NCBI RefSeq assembly: GCF_022511585.1
Contig: NZ_JAKWBN010000003.1
Coordinates: forward strand, 186,001-250,000
Reading direction: 5' to 3'
DNA: 64,000 nucleotides
DNA from: Shimazuella soli
GTDB taxonomy: Bacteria > Bacillota > Bacilli > Thermoactinomycetales > Thermoactinomycetaceae
A program made the position numbers and the translations under genes. The notes under the pieces are model-generated. The model was not told the origin of the DNA, did not search any database, and saw only the letters and a list, made by a program, of their open reading frames with translations. Below, one piece after another: positions 25,269 through 33,741 of the stretch (within the stretch, counting starts at the first letter, position 1; every line of letters begins with the position of its first letter).

Positions 25269-26927
25269 TCAGTCTTCGATTGCCTGGTAGACAGTAGTCC
25301 AAAAGTCTTGGATAACATGTGCTGAATCTGGAGTGGACATCCCAACTTGGGTGAACAGAATTCCAATGAGCTGTTTCTCTGGGTCAGCGTATGCCGCGGT
25401 GCCGCTTCCGCCGTCCCAGCCGAACTGGCCGATAGACGCGTAGTCGCCGCGGTAGGTGCGCACTGCCATTCCGAAGCCCCATCCGCCGTGCTGCCCTTGG
25501 CCAAATGACAAATGGACATTGTTTCTGGCCAATTCTTCCCGAGAGGCTAGTTGTTCTGGCGTTAGGCGGTTGGTGGTCATCAGCTGAACTGCGGGTTGGG
25601 ACAGGATTCGTTTGTTTCCGTACATCCCGTGGTTCAGCAGCATCTGCAAATATGCATGATAGTCGTCAACGGTTGTGAGCAGCCCACCGCCGCCTGCTTG
25701 GAACGCTGGAGGCTTGCTGTAGCGTCCGCCTGCTGCCTCGTCCCACACGTTGAACTCTCCGGTCTGCGGATCGGGGATGTAGGCAGGCGGCAGCCGGTCA
25801 ATCTTGCTCTCGGGCACATAGAAACCGGTGTCTTTCATTCCCAGTGGATCGAGAATGCGTTCGCGCAGGAACTCTTCGAATGTCTGACCTGTAACTCTGG
25901 CAACGAGCACACCGAGCACTTCAAGGCTGATATGGTACTGCCAGCGCTCTCCGGGCTGGTAGATCAACGGGAGTTTGCCTAGGCGTCGCATAAACTCATC
26001 TGGATCAGGCATTTCCTGCCCTGGTGTGTCAAATACCCCACTCTCAAAGAACGCGTTCATGATCGGGGAGCCCAGCAACGAATGATCCACTCCAAGCCCG
26101 AATGTGGAAGTCATCAGATCACGCACGGTGATTGGGCGCCGCGCTGGTACAGTTTCATCCAGTGGACCGTCCGGACGTTTCAGCACTTGCCGGTTGGCGA
26201 GTTCAGGCAGCCATTGGTCTACTGGGTCGTCCAAGCGCAGTTTGCACTCATCGAGCAGGACCATTACCGCTGAAACCGTGATTGGTTTGGTAGTGGACGC
26301 CAGTCGGAAGATCGTGTTCCGGCGCATCGGTGCACCGCCATCATGGCGCATTGTGCCAAGTGCTTCGACATGGGTCTCGCCGTTTCGGCTGACTAGAGCG
26401 ACGAGCCCTGGAATCTTCCCAGAATCGACATGCTGTGCTAGTACCTCACGCATTTTGCGAAGCCCTGTTTCGGAGAATCCTTTGTTGGTTCGTCCCTTTG
26501 TATTTTCTGACAGACTAAAATCTTCTGTTGTGTTCTTTTCCATTTGGTTTCCCTCTCTTACTTTCTCTTTTCCGAGCTTTTTGCGAATTTTTTCGTTCCA
26601 TTGTTCTTTTCTTGTTTCGATCCAGGTTTGCCCTCGAAGCTCGTGCAACAGATCATCGCAAAATTCGCCTACATCCTGACCCACTACATCCAGCACATCT
26701 ATTCCCTCTTGTGCATTTGATTCGAAAAATTCTAATATATCTTGCATCATTTTAAACATGATCATAGCGGAGTCATGGTTAGATGCAGAATTCCATAAGT
26801 AATTTTCGATCTCATTCATCACGATCTGATAATCTCTTGGCAGTGAATGAATTCGTTTTTTGTAACGTTTATATTCGGCTTTTTCTTCTTTCCATCTCTT
26901 TAAAATCGAAACAATATTGTATTCCAT
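25269..26927 (-). CDS. DUF1048-serine hydrolase fusion protein
   Basis: The 552-residue protein joins two domains. Residues 1-120 match the stand-alone DUF1048 proteins nearby (EEKAEYKRYKKRIHSLPRDYQIVMNEIENYLW, DVVGQDVGEFCDDLL). From about 150 on it is a beta-lactamase/esterase-type serine hydrolase with SxxK in RLASTTKPIT, the tyrosine motif WQYHISLEVLGVLV and the WDGGSG box. ATG 26927 sits behind AAAGGAG as in its paralogues. An internal ATG (MEKNTTED) with its own GAGAGGG site could give the hydrolase alone. The hydrolase part is clearly GC-richer than the DUF1048 part. No signal peptide is visible, so it is cytoplasmic as read. Confidence 0.82.
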   Translation of the reverse strand: MEYNIVSILKRWKEEKAEYKRYKKRIHSLPRDYQIVMNEIENYLWNSASNHDSAMIMFKMMQDILEFFESNAQEGIDVLDVVGQDVGEFCDDLLHELRGQTWIETRKEQWNEKIRKKLGKEKVREGNQMEKNTTEDFSLSENTKGRTNKGFSETGLRKMREVLAQHVDSGKIPGLVALVSRNGETHVEALGTMRHDGGAPMRRNTIFRLASTTKPITVSAVMVLLDECKLRLDDPVDQWLPELANRQVLKRPDGPLDETVPARRPITVRDLMTSTFGLGVDHSLLGSPIMNAFFESGVFDTPGQEMPDPDEFMRRLGKLPLIYQPGERWQYHISLEVLGVLVARVTGQTFEEFLRERILDPLGMKDTGFYVPESKIDRLPPAYIPDPQTGEFNVWDEAAGGRYSKPPAFQAGGGGLLTTVDDYHAYLQMLLNHGMYGNKRILSQPAVQLMTTNRLTPEQLASREELARNNVHLSFGQGQHGGWGFGMAVRTYRGDYASIGQFGWDGGSGTAAYADPEKQLIGILFTQVGMSTPDSAHVIQDFWTTVYQAIED

Positions 26928-26939
26928 CTTCATTCTCCT

Positions 26940-27090
26940 TTAATTCATTCATTTTTGATGTGTAAAATCCCATTTCGCCAAAAGGTTTGGAGTTGATTTT
27001 GACTGTTCATGTTCAGTGAGTAGAATTTTCTAGGTGGTCCTATTTGTTCTTTTCTATCGAATTCCCTTTAGCAACTCGGTCAAATATCCC
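26940..27090 (-). pseudogene. padR relic with internal deletion (cassette A)
   Basis: Reading leftward, YLTELLKG corresponds to the PadR start LTEMLKG. After a large deletion and a frame change the text IGPPRKFYSLN and NQLQTFWR matches the PadR end IGPPRKFYTLN and SQLHTSWR of 27594-27917. Promoter and DUF1048 ribosome binding site on either side are kept. Confidence 0.7.
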
Positions 27091-27120
27091 AGAGCTGGAG
27101 CACTTCTACTACTGCGTATT

Positions 27121-27164
27121 ACTTAGTACAACTATATAATAATACTAAGTAGGTGAGGTGTCAA
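27121..27164 (-). promoter_or_regulatory. PadR-cassette promoter/operator A
   Basis: -35 TTGACA at 27159-27164, 17-bp spacer, -10 TATTAT at 27136-27141. An 8-bp perfect inverted repeat ACTTAGTA (27121-27128) / TACTAAGT (27143-27150) brackets the -10, as expected for a repressor site. Confidence 0.7.
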
Positions 27165-27210
27165 TAGGGTAATTTATTTTTTTCTGAAAGGATTTCAGTA
27201 TGCGATATTA

Positions 27211-27594
27211 TTATTTATCTTTTCTAAGCATTTTGTGTATGGTTTGGTTTAGTTGTTCTTTGTTTTGTCCCGTCCATGTTGGAACCTGAATTTCTTTTAA
27301 CAGATCATCGCAAAAATCACCGACATTCTGTCCCACTACGTCAAGTACATCCTTTCCCTCTTGAGAACTGGATTCAAATAGTTCCAGCACATCTCTTAGC
27401 ACTTGTAATATGGCCATGGTAGAGTCCGTGTCGGATGCAAAAGTAAATAAATAATTTTCGATCTCATTCATCACGATCTGATAATCCCTTGGCAGAGCAT
27501 TTATCCGTTTTTTGTACTTTTTATATTCCTCTTTTTCCTGTTTCCAATTCTCCCCCAAAATCAAATCTTTCAAATTCAAAAAAATATTATCCAT
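27211..27594 (-). CDS. DUF1048 family protein (cassette B)
   Basis: The 127-residue all-helical protein has KQEKEEYKKYKKRINALPRDYQIVMNEIENYL, then DVLELFESSSQEGKDVLDVVGQNVGDFCDDLLKEI. This is a small domain of unknown function usually found beside PadR regulators. It starts in the TAATG junction with the upstream padR stop, with AAAGGAG inside padR, so translation is coupled. It is one of five related copies in this window. A role as partner or antagonist of the regulator or exporter is only a guess. Confidence 0.88.
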   Translation of the reverse strand: MDNIFLNLKDLILGENWKQEKEEYKKYKKRINALPRDYQIVMNEIENYLFTFASDTDSTMAILQVLRDVLELFESSSQEGKDVLDVVGQNVGDFCDDLLKEIQVPTWTGQNKEQLNQTIHKMLRKDK

Positions 27595-27917
27595 TATAAT
27601 TCTCCTTTTAACTCACTTATTTTTGATGTGACAAAAGCCCATTTGCGCCAAGAGGTATGGAGTTGACTTCGTCCCGCATTGTTGAGTGTGTAGAACTTTC
27701 GGGGCGGTCCGATTTTCGATGGCTTTTTTTGAATGTCGACTAATTTTTTCTTTTCCAGCCGCAGTAAAATGGTATATACGGTTCCTTCGACAACATCTTC
27801 AAAGCCTAGAGTATTCAGCCTTCTCACGATCTCATAGCCATATGTTTCTTTTCGGCTGATGATTTCCAAGACACAACCTTCCAAAACCCCTTTTAGCATC
27901 TCCGTCAAATTTTCCAT
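27594..27917 (-). CDS. PadR family transcriptional regulator (cassette B)
   Basis: The 107-residue short (subfamily 2) PadR protein has a winged helix: MENLTEMLKGVLEGCVLEIISRKETYGYEIVRRL, wing GTVYTILLRLEKKKLVDIQKK and GPPRKFYTLNNAGR, with a short C-terminal dimerisation helix. GGGAGGTG precedes ATG 27917. PadR proteins of this size usually repress an adjacent exporter and their own operon in response to drugs. The intact partner here is only DUF1048. Confidence 0.93.
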   Translation of the reverse strand: MENLTEMLKGVLEGCVLEIISRKETYGYEIVRRLNTLGFEDVVEGTVYTILLRLEKKKLVDIQKKPSKIGPPRKFYTLNNAGRSQLHTSWRKWAFVTSKISELKGEL

Positions 27918-27941
27918 AACGAACACCTCCCTACTTTGTAT

Positions 27942-27987
27942 AACTTAATACTACTACATAATAATACTGATTAGATAGCCGTGTCAA
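27942..27987 (-). promoter_or_regulatory. PadR-cassette promoter/operator B
   Basis: -35 TTGACA at 27982-27987 with TATTAT 18 bp downstream, in the same sequence context (TTGACACGGC-TATC...CAGTATTATTAT) as the other cassettes. The inverted repeat is less perfect. Confidence 0.6.
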
Positions 27988-28080
27988 TAGTCTGATTTAT
28001 TTTTTCTTAAAATGGATTGCAGGGAATAGATGATGACTTTTTAGCGTAATTCTGGACATGCCAGCCATCAATTGAACTTT

Positions 28081-28145
28081 TAGTCTCGCTTTGCACCAAG
28101 GGCACAAGTCTCGCTAAGTCGCAAAGCTCCTAGTCTCGCTTTGCA
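28081..28145. repeat. short direct repeats TAGTCTCGCTTTGCA
   Basis: The 15-mer occurs at 28081-28095 and 28131-28145, with a shortened copy AAGTCTCGCT between them. It lies in the 640-bp gap between the divergent padR genes, which holds no convincing ORF. Possibly relics of an insertion. Confidence 0.45.
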
Positions 28146-28325
28146 TCGATGGGGTTCTTTGTGGTTTTCAGTGGGCAGTGGCGGAAAACATAAACAACTT
28201 TGTTCATTGTTCAAATTAGATTTATGCAACAACCTCTTTATAATAGGAAGAAGTAAAATCTCCATAAAGAATATCGGCCGTATCCAATGGGGATAGCTGT
28301 TTTTAAAAATATCTTGGAAATCCAG

Positions 28326-28355
28326 TTGACAAGTTTGTCTACTACGTGTTACTAT
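28326..28355 (+). promoter_or_regulatory. degenerate cassette-like promoter
   Basis: TTGACA (28326-28331), 18-bp spacer and TACTAT (28350-28355), about 100 bp upstream of the cassette C promoter and with similar CTACT text between. It could be a tandem promoter or a decayed copy. Confidence 0.35.
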
Positions 28356-28427
28356 TTACCTGTAGTTAGTTTCACTTAATACCGACACCACTGAATAGTA
28401 AGGCGCAAAAATATTTTAAGAAAAATG

Positions 28428-28485
28428 TTGACACCCTCTACTAATCAGTGTTACAGTGTACATGTAATGAGTAATACTTAATAGT
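28428..28485 (+). promoter_or_regulatory. PadR-cassette promoter/operator C
   Basis: TTGACA (28428-28433) followed by CCCTCTACTAATCAG. The near-palindrome TTACAGTGTACATGTAA (28451-28467) sits at the expected -10. The -10 hexamer itself is weak, so the palindrome may be the PadR site. Confidence 0.5.
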
Positions 28486-28556
28486 GTGTTTCCCCAAAAT
28501 ACTGAATATAAGTCAGACTTCATTGAGGAGGGACGAAATAAAGGAGGCTTAAGAAT

Positions 28557-28877
28557 ATGGAAAATTTAACTGAAATGCTGAAGGGTTCGCTGGAAGGCTG
28601 TGTCTTGGAAATCATCAGCCGTCATGAAACCTATGGCTACGAGATTACCCGCCGACTGAACGATCTTGGGTTTACTGAAGTCGTGGAAGGGACGGTCTAC
28701 ACCATCCTCGTGCGATTAGAAAAGAAAAAACTTGTGAACATTGAAAAGAAACCGTCAGATATGGGACCGCCTCGCAAGTTTTACTCCCTTAATGAGGCTG
28801 GTCGCCAAGAACTTGAATTGTTTTGGAAAAAATGGGATTTTGTATCATCAAAAATCAACGCCTTAAAGTCAATTTAG
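28557..28877 (+). CDS. PadR family transcriptional regulator (cassette C)
   Basis: The 106-residue protein is a close paralogue of 27594-27917 (MENLTEMLKGSLEGCVLEIISRHETYGYEITRRL, GTVYTILVRLEKKKLVNIEKK, GPPRKFYSLNEAGR, FWKKWDFVSSKI). AAAGGAGG lies before the ATG. It leads an operon with DUF1048 and a DrrAB-like exporter, which is the usual arrangement: PadR represses the pump until a substrate binds. Divergent from cassette B. Confidence 0.94.
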   Translation: MENLTEMLKGSLEGCVLEIISRHETYGYEITRRLNDLGFTEVVEGTVYTILVRLEKKKLVNIEKKPSDMGPPRKFYSLNEAGRQELELFWKKWDFVSSKINALKSI

Positions 28878-28947
28878 CTTCATAAGATATTTTGTCCGAT
28901 GCTTTTGGAGTGTCTTGTTAGCTTTATAAATAAGGAGGTAAAATAAC

Positions 28948-29289
28948 ATGATGGAAATGTTCAAAAAAATGATTGCTGATAAAAAAGAATATAAGATGAT
29001 GATGGCACGAGTGGAAGCCCTGCCAGAGGACTACCAGTTTGTATTTAAGAAAATTCAAACCTACATGTGGAATTTCTCAGCGGGCAACGGGATGGATATG
29101 CTGCGCATTCAGTATGAATTAATCGAGTTGTTCGAAGCCGGTGCGGCAGAAGGCAGACAAGTGCTGGAAATCACCGGAGATGATGTAGCGTCTTTTGCCG
29201 ACGAACTAGTGACAAACGCTAAAACTTATGTCGCTAAGTATCGTGAAGATTTGAATCAGAGTATCATGAAGCAATTGAGAAAAAAATAA
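28948..29289 (+). CDS. DUF1048 family protein (cassette C)
   Basis: The 113-residue copy is the most diverged: MIADKKEYKMMMARVEALPEDYQFVFKKIQTYMWNFSAG, then LIELFEAGAAEGRQVLEITGDDVASFADELV. AAGGAGG precedes ATG 28948; a second ATG follows at once. Here DUF1048 stands between PadR and the exporter genes, the arrangement from which the other cassettes could have decayed. Function unknown. Confidence 0.87.
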   Translation: MMEMFKKMIADKKEYKMMMARVEALPEDYQFVFKKIQTYMWNFSAGNGMDMLRIQYELIELFEAGAAEGRQVLEITGDDVASFADELVTNAKTYVAKYREDLNQSIMKQLRKK

Positions 29290-29461
29290 ATTCAATAGAT
29301 AATGCCAACTGATTAGCTGGTTACAAATGTGAATTGCAGCCTTCGCTATTCAGTTATATTTTTAACCTAGTAATAAGTGGTACAGATTATCAGTCAGACT
29401 AAATAGGAGGATATATAGGAAATCCAACTTTGCAAGGCGCTTTTATAAGGAGGAAAAAAGT

Positions 29462-30223
29462 ATGAGCAATGCAGCAATTTCTGTAAAAGGGTTAAAGAAA
29501 TCCTTTAAAGACAAGGAAGTCTTAAAGGGAGTGGATTTTGAGGTGCGGCGCGGCGAAATTTTCGCACTGCTGGGCTCGAATGGAGCGGGCAAGACGACGA
29601 CGGTCAACATCCTCTCGACGCTGATGAAGCCTGATAGCGGCGAAGTAGCTATTAGCGGCTTTGACGTCCAGCGTCAACCGGATCATGTCCGCCAGGGCAT
29701 CAGCCTGACAGGACAATTCGCAGCTTTAGACGGCATGCACACAGGACGGGAAAACCTGATAATGATCGCCAAGTTGCGGGGTGTGTCCAATCCCGCACAA
29801 GTCGCGGACAATCTGCTTGCCAGATTCAGCCTGACCGATGCAGCCAATCGGCGGGCGGACCAATATTCCGGCGGGATGAAGCGGAGACTTGACATCGCCA
29901 TGAGCCTGATTGGGACGCCAGCGGTCATTTTTCTCGATGAACCGACGACAGGGCTTGATCCCGAAGCGCGGATTGAAGTTTGGAATACCGTCAAGGAGCT
30001 TGCCGACGGCGGCACGACCATCTTGCTGACGACCCAGTACCTGGAGGAAGCCGAACAACTGGCGGATCGTATCGCCATCCTGCATGGCGGGAAAATCATT
30101 GCGACAGGTACCCTTACTGAACTCAAAGCGATGTTCCCGCCAGCGAAAGTGGAGTACATCGAGAAGCAGCCGACATTGGAGGAGATTTTCCTCTCGATCA
30201 TCGGCAAAAAGGAGGAGATGTAA
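29462..30223 (+). CDS. ABC transporter ATP-binding protein (DrrA-like)
   Basis: The 253-residue ATPase has Walker A LLGSNGAGKTTT, signature YSGGMKRRLDIAMSL, Walker B VIFLDEPTTGLDPEAR and the H-loop position as TTQYLEEAEQLADR. The Q in place of the switch histidine is typical of the DrrA drug-resistance subfamily. Members are often about 300 residues; this one has a shortened C-terminal part ending TLEEIFLSIIGKKEEM. The gene is notably GC-rich against its surroundings, which suggests acquisition. AAGGAGG precedes the ATG; it abuts the permease start. Confidence 0.93.
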   Translation: MSNAAISVKGLKKSFKDKEVLKGVDFEVRRGEIFALLGSNGAGKTTTVNILSTLMKPDSGEVAISGFDVQRQPDHVRQGISLTGQFAALDGMHTGRENLIMIAKLRGVSNPAQVADNLLARFSLTDAANRRADQYSGGMKRRLDIAMSLIGTPAVIFLDEPTTGLDPEARIEVWNTVKELADGGTTILLTTQYLEEAEQLADRIAILHGGKIIATGTLTELKAMFPPAKVEYIEKQPTLEEIFLSIIGKKEEM

Positions 30224-30973
30224 ATGAAAAGCAAAACAGGGGTATTACTAGGGCGTTTAATGCGCAACATCATGCGCAGCCCGGATACGATTATCACGGT
30301 GGCGATTACGCCGATTATGATGATGCTGCTGTTTGTCTACGTATTTGGCGGCGCCATAAAGACAGGCACGGACAACTACGTCAATTATTTATTGCCAGGA
30401 ATCTTGCTGATGGCTATTGCATCCGGCGTCGCTTACACTTCCCTGCGGCTGTTTACGGATGTAAAGAGCGGACTGATGGCGCGTTTCATTACCATGCCCA
30501 TCAAGCGTTCGTCGATTTTGTGGGCTCACGTATGGACTTCGCTTGTTTCCAATGCGCTTACTGTCGTGGTGGTTATCCTCATCGCTCTCTTGATGGGTTT
30601 CCGTTCCAATGCGGATATCCTGGATTGGCTCTCAGTAGCTGGGATACTCGGGCTGTTTACGCTGGCGCTGACATGGCTGGCGGTCATTCCCGGATTGACA
30701 GCGAAGTCTATGGAAGGGGCGACAGCCTATTCATACCCGCTGGTTTTCCTGCCATTTATCAGTTCGGCGTTTGTTCCTACTGAAACCATGCCTAAAATGG
30801 TCCGTGTGTTTGCTGAGAACCAGCCAGTGACTTCCATCGTGAATACCATTCGTGCTCTCTTATATGGAGGATCTGTTGGCAACGGTATTTGGATCGCGCT
30901 TGCTTGGTGCGTCGGCATCATGGTCATCTCTTACTTTTTCGCCAGTAAACAATTTAAACGTCATTTAGGGTAA
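30224..30973 (+). CDS. ABC-2 type permease (DrrB-like)
   Basis: The 249-residue membrane protein has about six helices and the ABC-2 features PDTIITVAITPIMMMLLFVYVFGG and LPFISSAFVPTETMPKMVRVFAENQPVTSIVNTIRALL, the conserved segment before the last helices. It pairs with the ATPase that ends one base upstream and would export a drug-like substrate. GC-rich like its partner. A strong terminator follows. Confidence 0.92.
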   Translation: MKSKTGVLLGRLMRNIMRSPDTIITVAITPIMMMLLFVYVFGGAIKTGTDNYVNYLLPGILLMAIASGVAYTSLRLFTDVKSGLMARFITMPIKRSSILWAHVWTSLVSNALTVVVVILIALLMGFRSNADILDWLSVAGILGLFTLALTWLAVIPGLTAKSMEGATAYSYPLVFLPFISSAFVPTETMPKMVRVFAENQPVTSIVNTIRALLYGGSVGNGIWIALAWCVGIMVISYFFASKQFKRHLG

Positions 30974-31033
30974 AAACACCATTATGGGATTAGCTATACC
31001 AATAGTCAGCCTTTGAGCTTAATAAGCCAAATT

Positions 31034-31073
31034 AAAAAATCGGTTCCTAAACATAAAAGGAATCGATTTTTTT
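31034..31073 (+). terminator. terminator of the exporter operon
   Basis: AAAAAATCGGTTCC and GGAATCGATTTTTT form a long stem ending in a T run. Confidence 0.8.
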
Positions 31074-31233
31074 CTATGCTGTTATTTACTTCCGTTGGCC
31101 GATTTCGTCGTTCAATTGTTGGTTCTGTGTGAAAGGATTCATCTGTGGTGAAGAGTAAACTGAACCACTACGGACTAAAGCCGGTAGGTTCCCATTGCGA
31201 CTGAAGAAAGTCGCATATTCAGGCTAAAGCCTG

Positions 31234-31353
31234 TTATTCCTTAATATTAAACACATCATCCTGCTCATCTTGCTATCCTTCCATATAGTTGCAAATGGTT
31301 TCCTTATTCACAGCACCAACTGTCGCACAAAAGTAACCTCTTGCCCATAAGTG
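31234..31353 (-). mobile_element. relic of an IS200/IS605-type transposase
   Basis: The frame reads HLWARGYFCATVGAVNKE and TICNYMEG-stop-QDEQDD. This matches the C-terminal end of single-domain TnpA (LW-x-x-GYF-x-x-T-V-G and the catalytic tyrosine in N-Y-x-E), but an in-frame stop follows and the N-terminal half is missing. Upstream on the same strand (to about 31477) an open segment VIYWVGKNLIPDNPCDEVE of other, unknown origin abuts it. The rest of 31074-31681 holds imperfect hairpins such as GCGACTGAAGAAAGTCGC, but no intact gene. Confidence 0.55.
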
Positions 31354-31681
31354 CTGTGATCAATCGACGCTCTACCTGTTTATCTATCCACTTTGTTTTA
31401 AAACGATCTTCTGGGATCAGCTCTACCTCATCACAAGGATTATCTGGTATGAGGTTTTTGCCAACCCAATAGATCACCGTTTTTTAATTCTGGCATGGTG
31501 TGAAACCAACTGCTGGATAACTTCTTTTTCTCCAACTGCTCATATTAACGCTCCAAAATTTCCATAATATCTCTTTCTGCGGATACACACGAATGAAAAC
31601 CGCGTTATGATATCCATATTTCATGGTTTTTTAGGAATAAAAGGAAAGGTTGCGTATGATAATGATTGCGAACACATGCAG

Positions 31682-31706
31682 AAAAACAGGAGATTGTCCT
31701 CCTGCT
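31682..31706 (-). terminator. short terminator after DUF4267 gene
   Basis: CAGGAG / CTCCTG stem with a TTTTTC run on the minus strand, just past the stop codon. Confidence 0.5.
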
Positions 31707-31709
31707 TTT

Positions 31710-32123
31710 CTATTCATTGGAATGTTTTGCTTTTTTCTCTTGTTGGTACAACATCCAACTCACGATCAACATGTATACTACTGTTACGATATGAATCCAT
31801 GATGGCGTTTTATCTACTGCATTTTGCAATACTAAAATCGCATCTACTACAGGCATACCTGCTGCAGCTAATAAAAATACCATGGATGCTTTTCTCATCC
31901 GAAGCACCATCAAAGCTAGTAAAAATACTCCTAGGAATAAATCACGGTCCGCTTTAATCCAAACAATGGATTTGTCCGCGGCATTTTGCAATGGCAGTCC
32001 AAAACTTTGTATTGCCGTTTCTGGAGTAAGAAATCCTTCTACTCCTATCCACAACAGCAATAGTGTAACAACACCTACCAGCCAAAACGTTACAGCCTTT
32101 GGTCCCCAATAGAATGGACTCAT
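31710..32123 (-). CDS. DUF4267-like small membrane protein
   Basis: The 137-residue protein has four hydrophobic helices (WLVGVVTLLLLWIGVEGFLTP, RDLFLGVFLLALMVL, MVFLLAAAGMPVVDAILVL, HIVTVVYMLIVSWML). Features such as FL-P..A..SFGLP and D-RDLFLG fit the DUF4267 family. ATG 32123 follows AAAGGAGAT; the longer ORF start has no site. Function unknown. Isolated between the IS relic and the VOC relic. Confidence 0.75.
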   Translation of the reverse strand: MSPFYWGPKAVTFWLVGVVTLLLLWIGVEGFLTPETAIQSFGLPLQNAADKSIVWIKADRDLFLGVFLLALMVLRMRKASMVFLLAAAGMPVVDAILVLQNAVDKTPSWIHIVTVVYMLIVSWMLYQQEKKAKHSNE

Positions 32124-32229
32124 TTTGTCGATCTCCTTTTTCAGCTCTACTATATTTTTAAAATAATGGAAATATAACGTGAAGTACCGCATTTTTAAGT
32201 ACGGTACTTCTATGAAGGAATTTTTTTCG

Positions 32230-32416
32230 TCAACGCTTATTTCGATCTACTTCATGATAGACTTCAACCGTAAAATTATCTGGTGTTTCAACATAAAACG
32301 TCCATGTATGCAATTGTGTTGGAGGTTTTACTGTATATCCATCTTCTTTTAAGCGTTGATTGATCTGATTCACTTGCTCTTTGCTTTCTTGACTGAACCC
32401 CACATGAAAGTTTTTG
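32230..32416 (-). pseudogene. C-terminal half of a VOC/glyoxalase-family protein
   Basis: The frame reads NFHVGFSQESKEQVNQI, LKEDGYTVKPPT and WTFYVETPDNFTVEVYH before a stop. This is the second beta-alpha-beta module of VOC-fold proteins (H near the start, E in VEVYH as metal ligands). The first module and start codon are missing, and the upstream bases are noncoding. Confidence 0.65.
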
Positions 32417-32462
32417 GATATGGAACCGATGACTCACCCAATAGAGTGAGGGGAAGGATAAA

Positions 32463-33017
32463 CTATTGATTCTTTTGATTGGCTCTTAACTGAGCGACAT
32501 AAACATGGAATTCAGGAAGATTAGCAAAATCGAATGCTGCATACCGTTTGGACAGAGTTGCTACAACTTCATCTTTGGTTGTTTCTGCTAAAGCGAAGAC
32601 AGGCGGTTTTGCTGGTACGCGAAACTGAGTATGATCATGTGGCAAAACAGTGACGATGGTTCCAAGCGGCTCATCCGTTTCATGTTCATACAATGTACTC
32701 CACATGCAGCGATACTGATCGGATTCATCTGGGTTTGTTCCCCATTCTCTTGAAATTTCCATATCACCAGGGAGTCGGGTAGAAACCCGTAGCCCAGCAT
32801 CTTTCAACTGGGAATGGATATTTTGGTAGAGGAAGTTTAAATAGGTTCCATACGAAGGTTCACCTACGGTTGCAAATGCATGGTCCAACTGTGCTTTCTT
32901 CTCTGTTAAGATAACATCCCAGGTTGCGGTTACATGATCTTCTAGAAATTGGCCAACAGCAAAAATCTTGGCTTTATTTTGATTTTTTTCGAGATAGGAA
33001 ACAAGTGTTGCGGTCAT
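32463..33017 (-). CDS. protein of unknown function, TetR-regulated
   Basis: The 184-residue soluble protein has no signal peptide or known motif (opening MTATLVSYLEKNQNKAKIF; ending FHVYVAQLRANQKNQ). It starts at ATG behind CAGGAGTG. A 19-bp sequence nearly identical to that in front of the TetR gene (33141) lies 83 bp upstream, so it is probably the main target of that repressor. I do not recognise the family. Confidence 0.7.
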   Translation of the reverse strand: MTATLVSYLEKNQNKAKIFAVGQFLEDHVTATWDVILTEKKAQLDHAFATVGEPSYGTYLNFLYQNIHSQLKDAGLRVSTRLPGDMEISREWGTNPDESDQYRCMWSTLYEHETDEPLGTIVTVLPHDHTQFRVPAKPPVFALAETTKDEVVATLSKRYAAFDFANLPEFHVYVAQLRANQKNQ

Positions 33018-33099
33018 GACACATCACTCCTGTAAGGTATTGGCGTTTCCGCCTCTTCTGTCTATCAATGGATGATAGAGACAAGAGACAGCAGGAATA

Positions 33100-33118
33100 A
33101 ATGATAGTTATTAGTCAC
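33100..33118 (-). promoter_or_regulatory. putative TetR operator O2
   Basis: AATGATAGTTATTAGTCAC differs at two of 19 positions from O1 at 33742-33760 and stands in the same orientation, upstream of the 184-residue gene. Confidence 0.6.
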
Positions 33119-33140
33119 TAACATTTTGAAGCAAAAAAAA

Positions 33141-33728
33141 TTAAGTGATACCGCGGCAATAGGTTTGCACACAATGTTGGATAAAATCTTCCTTTGAATC
33201 CGTAATAAATTGGTTTCCTAGGAATGTGAGAGAAGCAAAATATCCAAAAAAGAAAGTTAAGAAAGAGATTGCTTGTTTATCTGGGTCTTCGATCTTTGCT
33301 TTCTTTTTTTCACTCATCACTTGAAAATAGTGAGCTAAGGATTGTTTTAGTTTTTTTGGATTATGGGAGACATGATAACTTAACTCTGGCATTGTCGTTC
33401 GCTCTTGGACAGAAATAAGGAAAATAGAACGGTTTGCTTCCATTTGGTCCAAATAAGTCGAAGCGATGAGATACAAATCTTTTTCCAGCTCCCATGTAAT
33501 TTGGGTTTCAAAAAGATTTTGGAATGATGTAACAATGGAGTGTTTTTCAATTGCGGTCTCCAATAACCTTTTTTTCGTCTCAAAATGCCGGAAAATCGTC
33601 ATTTCGCTTACTTGTGCACTTTGTGCAATTTCTTTAATGGTAACTGCTTTAAAACCTTTGTCCTTCATCAGTTGTATGGCTGCCTGTAAAATCCGGTCTG
33701 CGGTCCCTGTTTCTGATTTCTGCATCAT
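33141..33728 (-). CDS. TetR/AcrR family regulator
   Basis: The 195-residue protein has the N-terminal TetR HTH (ADRILQAAIQLMKDKGFKAVTIKEIAQSAQVSEMTIFRHFETKKRLLETAI) and a helical ligand domain of usual size. GTGGTGGA precedes the ATG pair. It lies upstream of the 184-residue gene on the same strand with a 123-bp gap. Matching operator-like sequences before both genes support autoregulation plus control of the neighbour. Confidence 0.92.
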   Translation of the reverse strand: MMQKSETGTADRILQAAIQLMKDKGFKAVTIKEIAQSAQVSEMTIFRHFETKKRLLETAIEKHSIVTSFQNLFETQITWELEKDLYLIASTYLDQMEANRSIFLISVQERTTMPELSYHVSHNPKKLKQSLAHYFQVMSEKKKAKIEDPDKQAISFLTFFFGYFASLTFLGNQFITDSKEDFIQHCVQTYCRGIT

Positions 33729-33741
33729 TCCACCACTCGTT

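Noticed and set aside
26104-26679. 191-codon ORF antisense to the fusion gene (and its counterpart at 34697-35299)
   Set aside because: Long antisense frames are expected opposite GC-rich coding DNA; the two are similar only because the sense genes are paralogues.
31607-31957. 116-codon plus-strand ORF
   Set aside because: It is antisense to the DUF4267-like membrane gene, has no ribosome binding site and encodes no recognisable pattern.
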